The notes under the pieces are model-generated. The model saw nothing but the letters and a program-made list of their open reading frames with translations. It was not told the origin of the DNA and did not search any database. Below, in pieces: positions 8,750 through 18,325 of a DNA stretch of 64,000 nt (the first letter of the stretch is position 1; every line of letters starts with the position of its first letter). The stretch lies in contig NZ_CP047242.1 in assembly GCF_009856605.1 (NCBI RefSeq), positions 3,044,001 to 3,108,000 on the forward strand, given 5' to 3'. This stretch comes from Trichormus variabilis 0441. Lineage in GTDB: Bacteria; Cyanobacteriota; Cyanobacteriia; Cyanobacteriales; Nostocaceae. Position numbers and translations under genes: made by a program.

Positions 8750-9847
8750 CTTAAAATGCAGAAAACTAGAATCAATATCTTGTAACTGAGAACAGCCCAT
8801 CAGCGCCATTGCCACATTTAACTCCTTTTGCAGTAGCGAGATAACATGAGATACGCCTGCTTGTCCTCCTACTGCCAGTCCCCATAAAATTGGTCTACCT
8901 ATGAGTACAGCTTGAGCGCCTATTGCTAAGGCTTTGATAATATCTGTACCCCGGCGGATTCCGCCATCTAGTAAGACTTCAGCTTTACCATTGACGGCTG
9001 CGACTATCTCTGGGAGGGCATCTAGTGAGGCGATCGCACCATCCAATTGTCTACCTCCATGATTGGAGACTACAATTGCTTTAGCTCCATATTCCACCGC
9101 CCGCGCCGCATCATCGCCCCGTAAAATCCCTTTCAGTACCAACGGTAGGGGAGATAAAGACTGCAACCATTCCAAATCTTCCCATGTTAAAGCCGAGTTG
9201 AGTTGTTGAGCAAAATAGGTCAATAACCCCGATTCTCCTGGCACATAAGGAATATCTAACCCGGAAATTGTTGCCAGATTAGCCAAATCCAGACCTGGAG
9301 GTAACGCAAATTCATTACGTCTATCTCGTTCCCGTTGTCCGAGTACAGGAGCGTCCACAGTCAAACATAATGCTTTGTAACCTGCTGTATAAGCCCTTTC
9401 TACCAAAGCGCGAGTTAAACCTTGGTCTTTATGAATGTAAAGCTGAAACCATTGCAGGGAGTCGGAAAACTTACTACCAACCTCTGCTACTTCTTCTAAA
9501 CTTTTGGTAGATAAGGTACTCAAAACCATACCTACCCCAGCCGATGCAGCCGCCATTGCTGTGGCTAGTTCGCCTTCTGCATGAGCCAAACATTGAAACG
9601 CCATTGGTGCAATTAATAGAGGTAATTGCAGAGGTTGTCCCAAAACAGAGGTTGTGAGGTTAATTTGGCTAACATCCACTAGCATTCGCGGACGCAACTT
9701 AATGCGTTCAAAGGCTGTACGATTCTCTTGTAATGTGATTTCATCCCCAGCCCCACTAATGTAGTAGTCAAAAGCCATCTGAGATAGATGAGTTTTGGCT
9801 AACTGTTCATATTCAAAAAGGTTGATGGGACTGGATATAGCTGTCAT
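8747..9847 (-). CDS. FMN-dependent L-lactate / glycolate oxidase family protein
   Basis: An alpha-hydroxy-acid oxidase of 366 residues, full length for the family. Visible features are the N-terminal YYISGAGDE segment, LIAPMAFQ, YIHKD, the catalytic VSNHGGRQLDG (His general base, Arg substrate binding) and the FMN phosphate loop LDGGIRRGTDIIKALAIGAQ. The protein is soluble and uses O2 to oxidise the acid, releasing H2O2. The PCC 7120 counterpart (all0170, from memory) prefers L-lactate over glycolate. Preference cannot be proved from sequence alone, so either activity is possible. Its stop codon coincides with the target duplication of the adjoining repeat. Confidence 0.88.
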   Translation of the reverse strand: MTAISSPINLFEYEQLAKTHLSQMAFDYYISGAGDEITLQENRTAFERIKLRPRMLVDVSQINLTTSVLGQPLQLPLLIAPMAFQCLAHAEGELATAMAAASAGVGMVLSTLSTKSLEEVAEVGSKFSDSLQWFQLYIHKDQGLTRALVERAYTAGYKALCLTVDAPVLGQRERDRRNEFALPPGLDLANLATISGLDIPYVPGESGLLTYFAQQLNSALTWEDLEWLQSLSPLPLVLKGILRGDDAARAVEYGAKAIVVSNHGGRQLDGAIASLDALPEIVAAVNGKAEVLLDGGIRRGTDIIKALAIGAQAVLIGRPILWGLAVGGQAGVSHVISLLQKELNVAMALMGCSQLQDIDSSFLHFK

Positions 9848-9881
9848 GGGGCTGATTTTTAGTAAACACTGTTTAATAGTC

Positions 9882-10004
9882 AGGACTTAGGCAACTCGCA
9901 CAATATTAGGGTGTGTCAGATGAGGAAGATCCTCTAATGTGTACGAAATTATTAGGGCTGACGCACCCTAAAGTTAGTTTAATTATGACACTTGCGTAAG
10001 TCCT
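9882..10004. repeat. Small inverted-repeat element (family C)
   Basis: An element of about 123 bp bounded by imperfect inverted repeats AGGACTTAGGCAACT (9882) and, on the other strand, AGGACTTACGCAAGT (ending 10004). It holds an inner inverted pair, GGGTGTGTCAG and CTGACGCACCC. A further left-end-like segment (AGGACTTACACAACT, 10024-10038, followed by a GGTGTGTCAGAT block) lies just downstream without a matching right end. It has no coding capacity. The AGGACTTACGCA ends recur at 23580, 29748 and 35546. Confidence 0.7.
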
Positions 10005-10229
10005 AATAGTTTCAAATAAAGTGAGGACTTACACAACTGGCAGATTCGTATGGTGTGTCAGATTTGAGTTTTTTGTGATTCTCAACAGCCAAGAACTAGC
10101 GCTACTTTTATCACTTGGATAGCGATCGCCAATCTTGCTTCCTGCTCCTCTGCTTCCCTTAGCCTAGCAATTTTGGGTTGGTGAACTACTAGCACTAGCC
10201 CACCAAGGATCAAGAAGAGCAATTGGCAG

Positions 10230-10243
10230 TAACAATAATTACA
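10230..10243. promoter_or_regulatory. Candidate NtcA box upstream of the exporter operon
   Basis: GTAACAATAATTAC matches GTA-N8-TAC and lies 124 bp before the membrane-fusion gene. No well-spaced -10 box follows at about 22 bases, and this palindrome is expected many times by chance in 64 kb, so support is weak. Confidence 0.25.
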
Positions 10244-10366
10244 ACCTATATTAGAGAAAGCAAAAAACACCAGCTAATTTACCCTACTCATCTTGCCTAA
10301 TAGAACTGAAATTTAACTAGATATCTATTAATTTTCCAAAGTTTTGTCGCTCAAGTTAAAAAAAGT

Positions 10367-11452
10367 ATGACGCATTTTTTTATTTCAATTAGCAACAGGA
10401 AATCTACTTACATTCTAGTTATTTTTGCAACTATGAGCTTGGGTGCGATCGCGTCCGGCAGGGTAATTATCTCACCGATACTGGGGAGTAATGAAGCAGT
10501 AACACCTCAGCCAGTAGTTGCAACTCCAGTAGTACAAGGAGTAACTGCTTTGGGACGTATAGAACCGGAAGGAGAAGTCAGGCAAGTGTTTCCGGCTTCT
10601 ACAACAGAATCGGCTCGTATCCAAAGACTACTGGTGAAGCACGGGGACAAGGTAAAGGCGGGGCAAGTGCTGGCAGTGTTAGATAATTATGCCCGTCGTT
10701 TAGCAACTGTGAAAATGGCAGAGGAAGAAGTGCAGGTGGCTCAAGCCCGCTTAATGCAAGTCAACGCAGGAGCAAAACAGGGAGATTTACAAGCTCAACA
10801 AGCAGAGATCGCTCGATTAGAAGCAGAACTGCACAATGCCAAAATCGAGGAATCACGATATCGCATTTTGTATAAAGAAGGAGCGGTTTCAGCTTCGCAG
10901 TACGATAGCAAACGCCTACAGATGGAAGCTGCACAACGATATATGACTCAAGCCTATGCTGCGTTGAAGAGTTTGGCAGAAGTACGCACAGTGGATGTGC
11001 AGTTGTCCCAGGCAGAGGTGAAACAGGCAAAAGCTAAGGTGGTGCAGGCTCTGGCAGAACTGGACTTGAGTATAGTGCGATCGCCACAAAATGGACAAAT
11101 ATTGAAAGTGCAAGCTTTTCCCGGTGAATTGGTGGGAACTCAAGGCATCGTGAGTTTAGGTAATACAACGCAAATGGTAGTGATAGCAGAAGTTTACGAA
11201 ACGGATATCCGCAAAATACATCTAGGGCAAACAGCAACAATTACCAGTCCTAGCCTCACCAAACCGCTCTCTGGAAAAGTCTCTCAAGTAGGATTAGAAA
11301 TTGGTACTCGGAATGTATTAGATACAGATTCCCCAACAAATGTAGATACTCGTGTAGTAGAAGTAAAAATTCTTTTGCATCAAGAAAGTAGTCATCGTGT
11401 AGCAGGAATGACGAATCTCAAAGTTGATGTATCCATAGACATGGAACATTAA
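10367..11452 (+). CDS. Membrane-fusion (HlyD/DevB-type) subunit of an ABC exporter
   Basis: A 361-residue periplasmic adaptor. One N-terminal membrane anchor (about residues 13-35) is followed by the first half of a biotinyl-lipoyl domain (VKHGDKVKAGQVLAVLDN, about 90-107). A long coiled coil rich in Glu/Gln/Ala (about 110-225) comes next, then the second lipoyl half (SIVRSPQNGQILKV) and beta-barrel segments. The gene order adaptor, DevC-like permease, ATPase matches the DevBCA family, which exports heterocyst glycolipids or related envelope material through an outer-membrane channel. The substrate of this copy is unknown. It lies 113 bp upstream of the permease gene on the same strand. Confidence 0.85.
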   Translation: MTHFFISISNRKSTYILVIFATMSLGAIASGRVIISPILGSNEAVTPQPVVATPVVQGVTALGRIEPEGEVRQVFPASTTESARIQRLLVKHGDKVKAGQVLAVLDNYARRLATVKMAEEEVQVAQARLMQVNAGAKQGDLQAQQAEIARLEAELHNAKIEESRYRILYKEGAVSASQYDSKRLQMEAAQRYMTQAYAALKSLAEVRTVDVQLSQAEVKQAKAKVVQALAELDLSIVRSPQNGQILKVQAFPGELVGTQGIVSLGNTTQMVVIAEVYETDIRKIHLGQTATITSPSLTKPLSGKVSQVGLEIGTRNVLDTDSPTNVDTRVVEVKILLHQESSHRVAGMTNLKVDVSIDMEH

Positions 11453-11565
11453 AATCCTCTGCCATAGATTTATTAGAAATAAAAAATTAAACCTGTGAAG
11501 CACAGCCAGCATTAAACTCAAAGTATTTTTTAGCTTGTTAAAGAAGTATCAATATTTTTTAGTTT

Positions 11566-12774
11566 ATGATTCAACGTTATTTCCTTGAATTGCAAAAAAT
11601 TCCCATTGCTTGGCTACAACTAAGCTATCAACGCAATCAAACTATTGCGGGAATTATTGGCATCCTTTGCATTACATTTTTACTATTTATTCAGATAGGA
11701 CTGAGAAACGCATTTTTAGAGGGGTCATTACAATTACCTTTAAACTTCAATGCAGATATTGTTTTAATTAGCTCTCTCTCTTCCACTGCACTGCAACCAG
11801 TAACTTTTTCTTCAAGACCTTTATATGAAGCACTAGCATTAAAGCAAGTTAACTCTGTTGCACCAGTTTACATCACATCAACCCAATGGTACGACAGAAA
11901 CAACTCCCTTTATCGCATTAGAGTTAACGTTCTAGGTATTCCTTTAAATATATCAACACTTAATTTGCCGGGAGTAAAAGAAAATCTGCAAAAACTCAAG
12001 AAGCAAAAATTTGCGTTATTTGACCATAATGCCAGAAATGAATTTTATCCTATCATTGCCGAATTTCAAGCAAAAGGAGAATCTGCCGCAGAAATCCAAG
12101 TAGGAAATACTAGCTCGTTGAGAGGACTTAGAGTTGTAGGATTGTTTGAATTAGGAGTTAATAATGCTTACGATGCTAGTTTTATTATCAGTGCAACAAC
12201 TTTTAGTGAATTATTCGGACGTGACAATTCACAAATAGATATTGGTTTAATTAAATTAAAGCCAGAGTATAACTCAGATGTAGATATAGAGAAAACTGTT
12301 GATGACTTAAGGAATTATCTACCTAGAACCATTAAAGTATTCTCTAAATCTGAATTAATCAAACGAGAAAGAACCTTCCATGAAAATAATTCTCCAATGG
12401 GTTTTATCTTTCGTTTTATTTTGATTATTGCTGTCGTTGTCAGTATTTTTATTTTATATCAAATTCTTTATGTAAAAGTTACACAAAACCTGGGGAATTA
12501 TGCGACGTTGAAGGCTTTAGGGTTTAGTCAAAAATCTTTGATTTCCGTAGTTATCCATGAGGGTATTATTTTAGTAATTGCTGGATATATTCCAGGTATA
12601 ATATTATCTTATTTAGCTTATTCATATCTAATTAATGTGACAAAGATTTTTATAGAAATGAATTTAAGAACAGCTTTGACTGTCTTATTGTTAGTGTATA
12701 TGATTTGCTTAATATCATCAATTCTTTCTTTGATTAAGATTAAAGACGCAGACCCAGTGGATGTTTTTAAATAA
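11566..12774 (+). CDS. DevC-type ABC exporter permease (MacB/FtsX fold)
   Basis: The 402-residue integral membrane subunit. The first membrane segment (about 27-47, GIIGILCITFLLFIQIGL) is followed by a large periplasmic domain (about 50-280) and three C-terminal segments, the MacB/FtsX layout of DevC proteins. The segment NYATLKALGFSQKSL before the penultimate helix is the typical coupling region. It lies between the adaptor and ATPase genes, 27 bp before the latter, and is presumably in the same operon. Codons here are AT-rich compared with neighbouring genes. Confidence 0.85.
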   Translation: MIQRYFLELQKIPIAWLQLSYQRNQTIAGIIGILCITFLLFIQIGLRNAFLEGSLQLPLNFNADIVLISSLSSTALQPVTFSSRPLYEALALKQVNSVAPVYITSTQWYDRNNSLYRIRVNVLGIPLNISTLNLPGVKENLQKLKKQKFALFDHNARNEFYPIIAEFQAKGESAAEIQVGNTSSLRGLRVVGLFELGVNNAYDASFIISATTFSELFGRDNSQIDIGLIKLKPEYNSDVDIEKTVDDLRNYLPRTIKVFSKSELIKRERTFHENNSPMGFIFRFILIIAVVVSIFILYQILYVKVTQNLGNYATLKALGFSQKSLISVVIHEGIILVIAGYIPGIILSYLAYSYLINVTKIFIEMNLRTALTVLLLVYMICLISSILSLIKIKDADPVDVFK

Positions 12775-12801
12775 GTTTAATCCAATATTTTTACGGAATT
12801 T

Positions 12802-14028
12802 ATGAATCAGGTTATTAAAATTAAAGAACTTAACCATTATTATCAAGAAGGCAGAAGAAAAAAACAAATTCTATTTGGCATTAATCTTGAAATTCAATCC
12901 CAAGAAGTTGTGATTTTAACTGGAGCGTCTGGTTCAGGGAAAACGACACTTCTATCTTTGATGGGCTGTCTACGTTCTGTGCAAGAGGGTAGTCTTAAAT
13001 TGTTTGCTCATGAATTAAAGGGAGCTAACGAATTCGAGCGGACGCAAATACGCAGACGAATTGGTTATGTTTTTCAACATTTCAACTTATTAGATTTTAT
13101 GACTGTTCGTCAGAATGTCATTCTGTCTCTAGAACTACAGGATAATTTTACACCTCAAGATGCTATTAGCAAAAGTACAGAAATTCTCAAATTAGTTGGT
13201 ATGGAAAAGCACATAAACGCTTATCCAAGGGATCTCTCCGGTGGGCAAAAACAACGGGTAGCGATCGCCCGCGCCCTTGTCCATCGTCCGCAATTAATTT
13301 TTGCAGATGAGCCAACATCTTCTTTAGATGGACAAACAGGAAAAGAAGTCGTTGAACTGATGACAGGACTGGCGAGGGAACAAGGGAGTGCTGTTGTGAT
13401 TGTCACCCATGATAACCGTATTTTTGGCGTGACCAATCGGATTCTGCGTATGGAAGATGGCAAACTAGATTTAGACTATCAGGGCCGGCTATCTGTTGCT
13501 TTACCGACCTTAACTGATAAGCAATTAATCCAGTTACTTCCTCAATTAAAAATGCTGACTTTCCAACCTGGTGAAATTGTCATCCACCAAGGTGACTTAG
13601 CCGATAAATTCTATATCTTGATGGAAGGAGAGGTAGAGGTAATTCAAGAAGATGGGGACTCAGAACCAAAATTATTAAAAAGATTAGGGCCTAATAGCTA
13701 TTTTGGTGAAATAGGGTTACTTCACGAAACTACGCGGACAGCAACAGTAAGGGCGGCAAGTGACACTCCTATAAAAGTTATAGTTTTTGAACAATCAGAT
13801 TTTGAGAAGATGGTCAACAGTTCCGAAATGACCTATGCAGTTTTGAATTACCAAGCAATGAAAGCTGGACGAACGCAAATCCAAACTCCTAATAGTGCAT
13901 CTATACAACTTCGCCAGAAAGAATTAAAAATCCTTGAGGAATACTGTAGGGAAGCCTCAAGGACTGAAATTGATGTGTTGAATGAGTTAATTAACGAGCT
14001 ATCACAGCAAACTAGGCATAGTAAGTAA
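12802..14028 (+). CDS. DevA-type ABC ATPase fused to a cyclic-nucleotide-binding domain
   Basis: The energising subunit of the exporter, with an unusual C-terminal addition. Residues 1-230 form a MacB/LolD-type ATPase: Walker A GASGSGKTT (41-49), LSGGQKQR (about 145) and Walker B with ADEPTSSLD (168-176). Residues about 245-345 form a CAP-like cNMP domain (GEIVIHQGDLADKFYILMEG). Its phosphate-binding cassette FGEIGLL...RTATVRA keeps the key Glu (303) and Arg (312), so nucleotide binding is plausible. A 50-residue tail follows. DevA homologues usually stop near 230-250 residues, so this 408-residue form suggests export gated by cAMP or cGMP. That is inference. Confidence 0.88.
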   Translation: MNQVIKIKELNHYYQEGRRKKQILFGINLEIQSQEVVILTGASGSGKTTLLSLMGCLRSVQEGSLKLFAHELKGANEFERTQIRRRIGYVFQHFNLLDFMTVRQNVILSLELQDNFTPQDAISKSTEILKLVGMEKHINAYPRDLSGGQKQRVAIARALVHRPQLIFADEPTSSLDGQTGKEVVELMTGLAREQGSAVVIVTHDNRIFGVTNRILRMEDGKLDLDYQGRLSVALPTLTDKQLIQLLPQLKMLTFQPGEIVIHQGDLADKFYILMEGEVEVIQEDGDSEPKLLKRLGPNSYFGEIGLLHETTRTATVRAASDTPIKVIVFEQSDFEKMVNSSEMTYAVLNYQAMKAGRTQIQTPNSASIQLRQKELKILEEYCREASRTEIDVLNELINELSQQTRHSK

Positions 14029-14059
14029 AAATCATACATACCTAATACCTTGCACTATG

Positions 14060-14935
14060 TCACCAATTCCGCCAGCCACCTTTTGGTGCTACTTCACTGG
14101 TATATTTCTGACCATGATTTAGTAATAAAGATTGGTATTCTTGACTACTTGCCCATCTGTCAATTTCTCTGGCACGGAGGACTGGAACGGGGTGGGTTAA
14201 TTGAGCAGTACGAGCAGCTTTAACCATTTCCCCCATTTCGCTTTTACTAATATCGTCGTAAGCGCGAGCTTGCTCAATAAAAGCATCCAAATTCAGTTGC
14301 GGTGCTAGGGTGGGGGAACCTCCAGCCAACTTCATTAAAACTGACATCACGACCTTGGGGTCTTGGGTAGCTAGTAATGCGGCGCGATCGCAGGTAAACT
14401 CAGCACAACGTACCCACTCTAAAAGTTGTGCCTGGATAGCTTGAGCCATAAAAGCCCCTATATTGGGGACTGCTGATGCTGCTAATACTAATAAATTTAC
14501 AGGTGTCAGATAAACACTGTGGTCACACTTGAGATGTCCCAACTCATGGGCAATCACCGCCTGGATTTCCTCTGGAGTCAGGATATCAATTAAGGAAGTA
14601 TGCAACACTACAAAAGGTTGCTTACCCCGCATAGCAAAGGTGTAGGCATTAGGAGCCGGGTGTTGTCTGACATACAACTGGGGAGGCTCAATATCCAAAA
14701 TTTTGCAAGCTTCTAACAACAGCTTGTGTAAATTAGGCAGTTGTTTTTCCCCTACCAAAACACTCGAAGCAATATTTTCTACATAAAAAACTTGCTCCGC
14801 CATTGGCCCTAGTAAATTTCGTACCAACATATCCAAGCCCGGTATTTGCTTGAGAGATGTAGTAGCTTCCAGGTCTAGTGGATGACGAAACGAGTCAGCT
14901 TTTAAACCGATGAGCGGAGATTTGAACAAGGACAT
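14060..14935 (-). CDS. M48 family zinc metalloprotease
   Basis: A 291-residue HtpX/Oma1-like peptidase. The zinc motif HELGH is in VIAHELGHLKCDH (about residue 129), and the third ligand Glu probably lies in the helix containing EFTCDRAALL (about 178). Only one or two hydrophobic stretches are visible (around LTPVNLLVLAASAVPNIGAF), fewer than in HtpX, so it may be a peripheral or monotopic membrane protease. The ATG at 14935 begins MSLFKSPLIGL. It is convergent with the exporter operon (31 bp gap) and followed upstream by a tandem repeat. Substrates are unknown. Confidence 0.82.
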   Translation of the reverse strand: MSLFKSPLIGLKADSFRHPLDLEATTSLKQIPGLDMLVRNLLGPMAEQVFYVENIASSVLVGEKQLPNLHKLLLEACKILDIEPPQLYVRQHPAPNAYTFAMRGKQPFVVLHTSLIDILTPEEIQAVIAHELGHLKCDHSVYLTPVNLLVLAASAVPNIGAFMAQAIQAQLLEWVRCAEFTCDRAALLATQDPKVVMSVLMKLAGGSPTLAPQLNLDAFIEQARAYDDISKSEMGEMVKAARTAQLTHPVPVLRAREIDRWASSQEYQSLLLNHGQKYTSEVAPKGGWRNW

Positions 14936-14995
14936 GATATAGCCAGTTGGTAAAACAAAACATCAACAGCCTCCCACAGTTAGTATAGCGACTGG

Positions 14996-15122
14996 AGGTT
15001 GGGGACTGGGGATTGGGGAGCAGGGGAGCAGGGGAGCAGGGGAGAAAAACTACCCCTATACTCCTACACCCTTACACCCCTACACCCCTACACCCTTACA
15101 CCCTTACACCCCTACACCCTTA
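14996..15122. repeat. Short tandem repeats (STRR-like)
   Basis: Two adjoining simple arrays: GGGGACTGGGGATT followed by four AGCAGGGG-like units (14998-15043), then about eight units of the heptamer type ACACCCCT/ACACCCTT (15058-15122). They lie between the M48 gene and murA, reaching to one base before the murA stop. Such G/C-strand arrays recur at 20500-20595 and are typical of heterocystous cyanobacteria. Confidence 0.8.
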
Positions 15123-15123
15123 C

Positions 15124-16467
15124 CTAAGTAGAAATCGGCGCTGGCGACGCATTGTTATTAGCGGCTACTTCAGCATTTGCTGGCTCCTCGCGTACTCGAA
15201 GGATTTTAGCTCCCAATTGTTGCAACTTTACATCAATTTGATCGTAGCCCCGATCAAGATGATGTAAGCCCTGAATGGTAGTTTTACCTTCGGCGGCTAA
15301 TCCGGCTATGACTAACGCGGCTGATGCTCGTAAGTCTGTGCCGATGACTGGCGCACCTGATAAAATTGGCACTCCGCGCACAAAAGCAGTATTGCCTTTC
15401 ACCCGAATATCTGCCCCTAAGCGATTTAACTCTGAGGCATGGCGCAAGCGATTTTCAAATACTGATTCGTTAATAATGCTGTCGCCTTCTGCCAAAGTTA
15501 ACAAGGCCATAAATGGTGCCTGCATATCCGTGGGGAACCCAGGATGGGGCAAGGTATCAATATCCGTAGCCTTGAGAATTTCGGCAGGAAGAATGCGTAA
15601 GCAATCTGGACTTTCCTCAATGATGGTTACGCCAATATCCCGCAACTTGGCAATTAACGGGATTAAATGATCTGGTACTACTGAGGAAAGAGTAATTTCG
15701 GAACGGGTGATAGCTCCGGCAACGAGGAAAGTTCCAGCCTCAATGCGATCGGGAATAATACTGTAGTCAACAGAGTGTAATTTAGGAACACCAACAATAG
15801 TAATTGTACTAGTGCCAGCGCCCTGAATATTAGCTCCCATTGCCTTGCAGAAATTAGCCAAATCGACTACTTCTGGCTCCCGTGCAGCGTTTTCCAAGAT
15901 GGTTTCGCCATCGGCGAGGGTGGCTGCCATCATCAAGGTTTCTGTCGCTCCCACACTGGGAGTATCTAGGTAAATTTTGGCTCCTTTCAACCTACCACCA
16001 CTACCAGGAACATAGGCGTTACAAATGCCATGTTCAATTTGCACCTCTGCGCCCATTGCTTGCAGTCCTCGGACGTGCAGATCAACGGGTCTGGCTCCTA
16101 TGGCACAACCGCCAGGTAATGGCATCTGTGCAACGCCTAACCTTGCCAAAATGGCTCCTATGGCAAAGAAACTCGCTCGTAACTGGGTAACTAGCTCGTA
16201 GGGAGCTTTTGATGTCTTAATTTCGCTGGCATTGATGTCTATGATGTCTGCTTGTCGTGTCAAGCGTACACCTAACGCCGATATTACTTCACCCATTCGT
16301 TCTACGTCCGCCAATAAAGGAACGTTACGAATCCGGCAATCTCCTGAACAAAGCAAGGCTCCAGCCATGATTACCAATGCTGAATTTTTTGCCCCGCTAA
16401 TTTTGACATGACCCCGTAAGGGATGCCCACCCCAAATTTGCAAGACTGAGGAGTCTGCTTCTGGCAC
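15124..16467 (-). CDS. murA: UDP-N-acetylglucosamine 1-carboxyvinyltransferase
   Basis: Commits UDP-GlcNAc to peptidoglycan synthesis using phosphoenolpyruvate. The substrate loop [12 protein letters not shown] is near the N-terminus, the active-site Cys loop [15 protein letters not shown] is present with Cys, and the inside-out alpha/beta barrel repeats are complete in 447 residues. The stated start is a GTG at 16467 with no visible ribosome site. The frame is open further upstream, and an ATT at 16503 has GGAGGT six bases before it, so the true product may carry 12 more residues ([12 protein letters not shown]). Cytoplasmic. The gene stands alone on the minus strand. Confidence 0.95.
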   Translation of the reverse strand: MPEADSSVLQIWGGHPLRGHVKISGAKNSALVIMAGALLCSGDCRIRNVPLLADVERMGEVISALGVRLTRQADIIDINASEIKTSKAPYELVTQLRASFFAIGAILARLGVAQMPLPGGCAIGARPVDLHVRGLQAMGAEVQIEHGICNAYVPGSGGRLKGAKIYLDTPSVGATETLMMAATLADGETILENAAREPEVVDLANFCKAMGANIQGAGTSTITIVGVPKLHSVDYSIIPDRIEAGTFLVAGAITRSEITLSSVVPDHLIPLIAKLRDIGVTIIEESPDCLRILPAEILKATDIDTLPHPGFPTDMQAPFMALLTLAEGDSIINESVFENRLRHASELNRLGADIRVKGNTAFVRGVPILSGAPVIGTDLRASAALVIAGLAAEGKTTIQGLHHLDRGYDQIDVKLQQLGAKILRVREEPANAEVAANNNASPAPIST

Positions 16468-16503
16468 CAGTTTGGCATCTGGTAAGCTGCTAGAAGGATT
16501 AAT

Positions 16504-17117
16504 AAGCCTACCTCCAAAATAAACACGTAATTTTCTAGGTTAGAAGTTGGTTTTGATTCTACAGTAAAGATTTGATTTGTCTACATTTTTGTAGTTATCT
16601 CTTGTACTGATAAATCATTTTTCGGGTCTGCGCTGATGGCTGGAAGTTAATGATAGCAAGGCTTATAGGTTTTAACTAAATTTATCGACGACTTAATACA
16701 GAGCATTGTTTTTATGTAAAAATAAATACTCAATAAAATCTTGTCATATGCCCTCACTACTGCAAATTAAGCCATCAGCGATTATCCACCTATGAATAAT
16801 TCCCATTTCGTTAACTCTAATTTCTATAAGACCCTAATTAAAGTCTGACAAGTTGATATTTTTTATCAAGCAATGAGTGTTGGCTAGAAAAACGCCACAA
16901 GAATCATTTTTTCTAGTAGCATAGCTATAAAAGAGTTTACCAACCCCTGTTTGCCAATGATCGCCAGCAATCGCTCAGTCACAAGAAGCATGGGAGCAAG
17001 GGGGAAGACTGAGCGGCAACTTACTAGCAACCCTACGCACTTTAACTCTCAAGAATTTGACTTGACAAAAATCAATAATTAGGTAACAATCAAAAACGGT
17101 CGATAAATAAACCGCAA
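16504..17117. other. Intergenic region murA / tRNA-Leu(CAG)
   Basis: About 610 bp between divergent murA and tRNA-Leu. It must contain both promoters. I see the GGAGGT ribosome site discussed under murA at 16510-16515 and otherwise only AT-rich sequence, with no repeat, RNA or coding frame I can support. Confidence 0.5.
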
Positions 17118-17199
17118 GCGGAACTGGCGGAATTGGCAGACGCGCTAGATTCAGGTTCTAGTGCCGCAAGGCTTCCGGGTTCAAGTCCCGGGTTCCGCA
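17118..17199 (+). tRNA. trnL-CAG: tRNA-Leu (anticodon CAG)
   Basis: A class II tRNA. Acceptor GCGGAAC pairs with GTTCCGC, and the anticodon arm is CTAGA-TTCAGGT-TCTAG with anticodon CAG. A long variable arm and T-loop TTCAAGT follow. No encoded CCA. About 82 nt. Confidence 0.95.
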
Positions 17200-17266
17200 T
17201 AAATTCAGTGCTTAGTTATGAGTACTGAGTGCTGAGTTGTTAAATAATCGGAACTCAGCACTAGTA

Positions 17267-18049
17267 ATGTTAACAAGTTTACAAAACTCTTTAGTTAAAC
17301 AAATCCGCAAGCTGCACTCCACCAAGGAGCGGCATAAACAAGGTCTGTTCCTGTTGGAAGGGACGCATTTGTTAGAAGAAGCTTGTGCAATGGATTATCC
17401 CCTAGAGGTGGTGTGTTGTACTCCAGAATGGGAGGCAAGCCACACAGCTTTGTGGGAAGAGGCTTGTAATCGATGCGATCGCTGTGAGATAGTCAGTGAA
17501 GAAGTATTGCAAGCGATCGCTACTACTGTACAACCAGATGGGGTAGTGGCAACAGCAAAGCGCAGCGAACTCCAAAGCCAAATACCATTTACAGGTGTAG
17601 TCCTAGCCTTAGAAACCATCCAAGACCCTGGTAATTTAGGGACAATCATTCGCACTGCGGCGGCTGCTGGTGCTTCCGGGTTATGGTTGAGTCAAGATAG
17701 TGTAGATTTAGATAACCCGAAAGTTCTCAGGGCTTCGGCTGGACAGTGGTTTCGTTTAGCCACCGCAGTTAGTGAAGATTTAAAAGCAACAGTGCAGCTT
17801 TGCCAGCAAGCAGGAATGCAGGTAGTAGCCACCTTACCCACAGCTAAGTTAACTTATTGGGAAATAGACTGGCATAAACCCAGTTTAATTTTATTGGGGA
17901 ATGAAGGCGCTGGCTTGTCGCCTGATTTAGCGGCGATGGCAGACCAGGAAGTGAAAATTCCCCTGAGTCCTGGTGTAGAATCTTTGAATGTGGCAATTAC
18001 ATCCGCCTTAATGTTGTACGAAGTACAGCGACAGTTAAACTTTCAATAG
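17267..18049 (+). CDS. SpoU/TrmH family RNA 2'-O-methyltransferase
   Basis: A 260-residue SPOUT enzyme that methylates ribose 2'-OH in rRNA or tRNA with S-adenosylmethionine. The N-terminal 90 residues form a substrate-binding domain (LHSTKERHKQGLFLLEG). The C-terminal domain carries the three motifs of the deep-trefoil knot: LETIQDPGNLGTIIRTAAAAG, LLGNEGAGLS and IPLSPGVESLNVAITSALML. I chose the ATG at 17267 over an upstream TTG at 17237 because homology begins there, and the upstream segment lies in a GTGCTGAGT-type repeat. The exact target nucleotide is not predictable. Confidence 0.9.
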   Translation: MLTSLQNSLVKQIRKLHSTKERHKQGLFLLEGTHLLEEACAMDYPLEVVCCTPEWEASHTALWEEACNRCDRCEIVSEEVLQAIATTVQPDGVVATAKRSELQSQIPFTGVVLALETIQDPGNLGTIIRTAAAAGASGLWLSQDSVDLDNPKVLRASAGQWFRLATAVSEDLKATVQLCQQAGMQVVATLPTAKLTYWEIDWHKPSLILLGNEGAGLSPDLAAMADQEVKIPLSPGVESLNVAITSALMLYEVQRQLNFQ

Positions 18050-18082
18050 GTAATACATTGATGTTGCTGCGTTGGGTGGCGA

Positions 18083-18325
18083 CTATTTGGACTTTGTGAT
18101 TTCTTCTAAATAATTTTCAATATCAGCAACCGCATCTTCCAAGGCTGCCAAATCAATATGAGTTTCATCCTCACAAGCCGTCACTTGACCAATATTATCA
18201 GTAGATGTAACGGTAGTTTCTTCATCTTCAACTAAGCTTTCCTGTAAGATATCCTCCAACTCTTCCAGGGATGCTTGAAACTCTTGTTCAAGGTGACGGC
18301 GCTTTTCGGGCTGGCTTTGCTCCAT
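18083..18325 (-). CDS. Small acidic protein of unknown function
   Basis: An 80-residue, strongly acidic product (about a quarter Glu+Asp) with two predicted helical blocks: residues 5-35 (EKRRHLEQEFQASLEELEDI) and 58-78 (LAALEDAVADIENYLEEI). No membrane segment, signal peptide or known domain is recognisable. It is convergent with the methyltransferase gene and ends 34 bp after it. The well-formed helical heptads and clean start suggest a real gene, perhaps a small adaptor protein. Function unknown. Confidence 0.6.
   Translation of the reverse strand: MEQSQPEKRRHLEQEFQASLEELEDILQESLVEDEETTVTSTDNIGQVTACEDETHIDLAALEDAVADIENYLEEITKSK

Noticed and set aside
10082..10270. 62-codon minus-strand frame before the exporter operon
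   Set aside because: Hydrophobic but with no ribosome site or recognisable family, in a repeat-rich leader and overlapping the candidate NtcA box.
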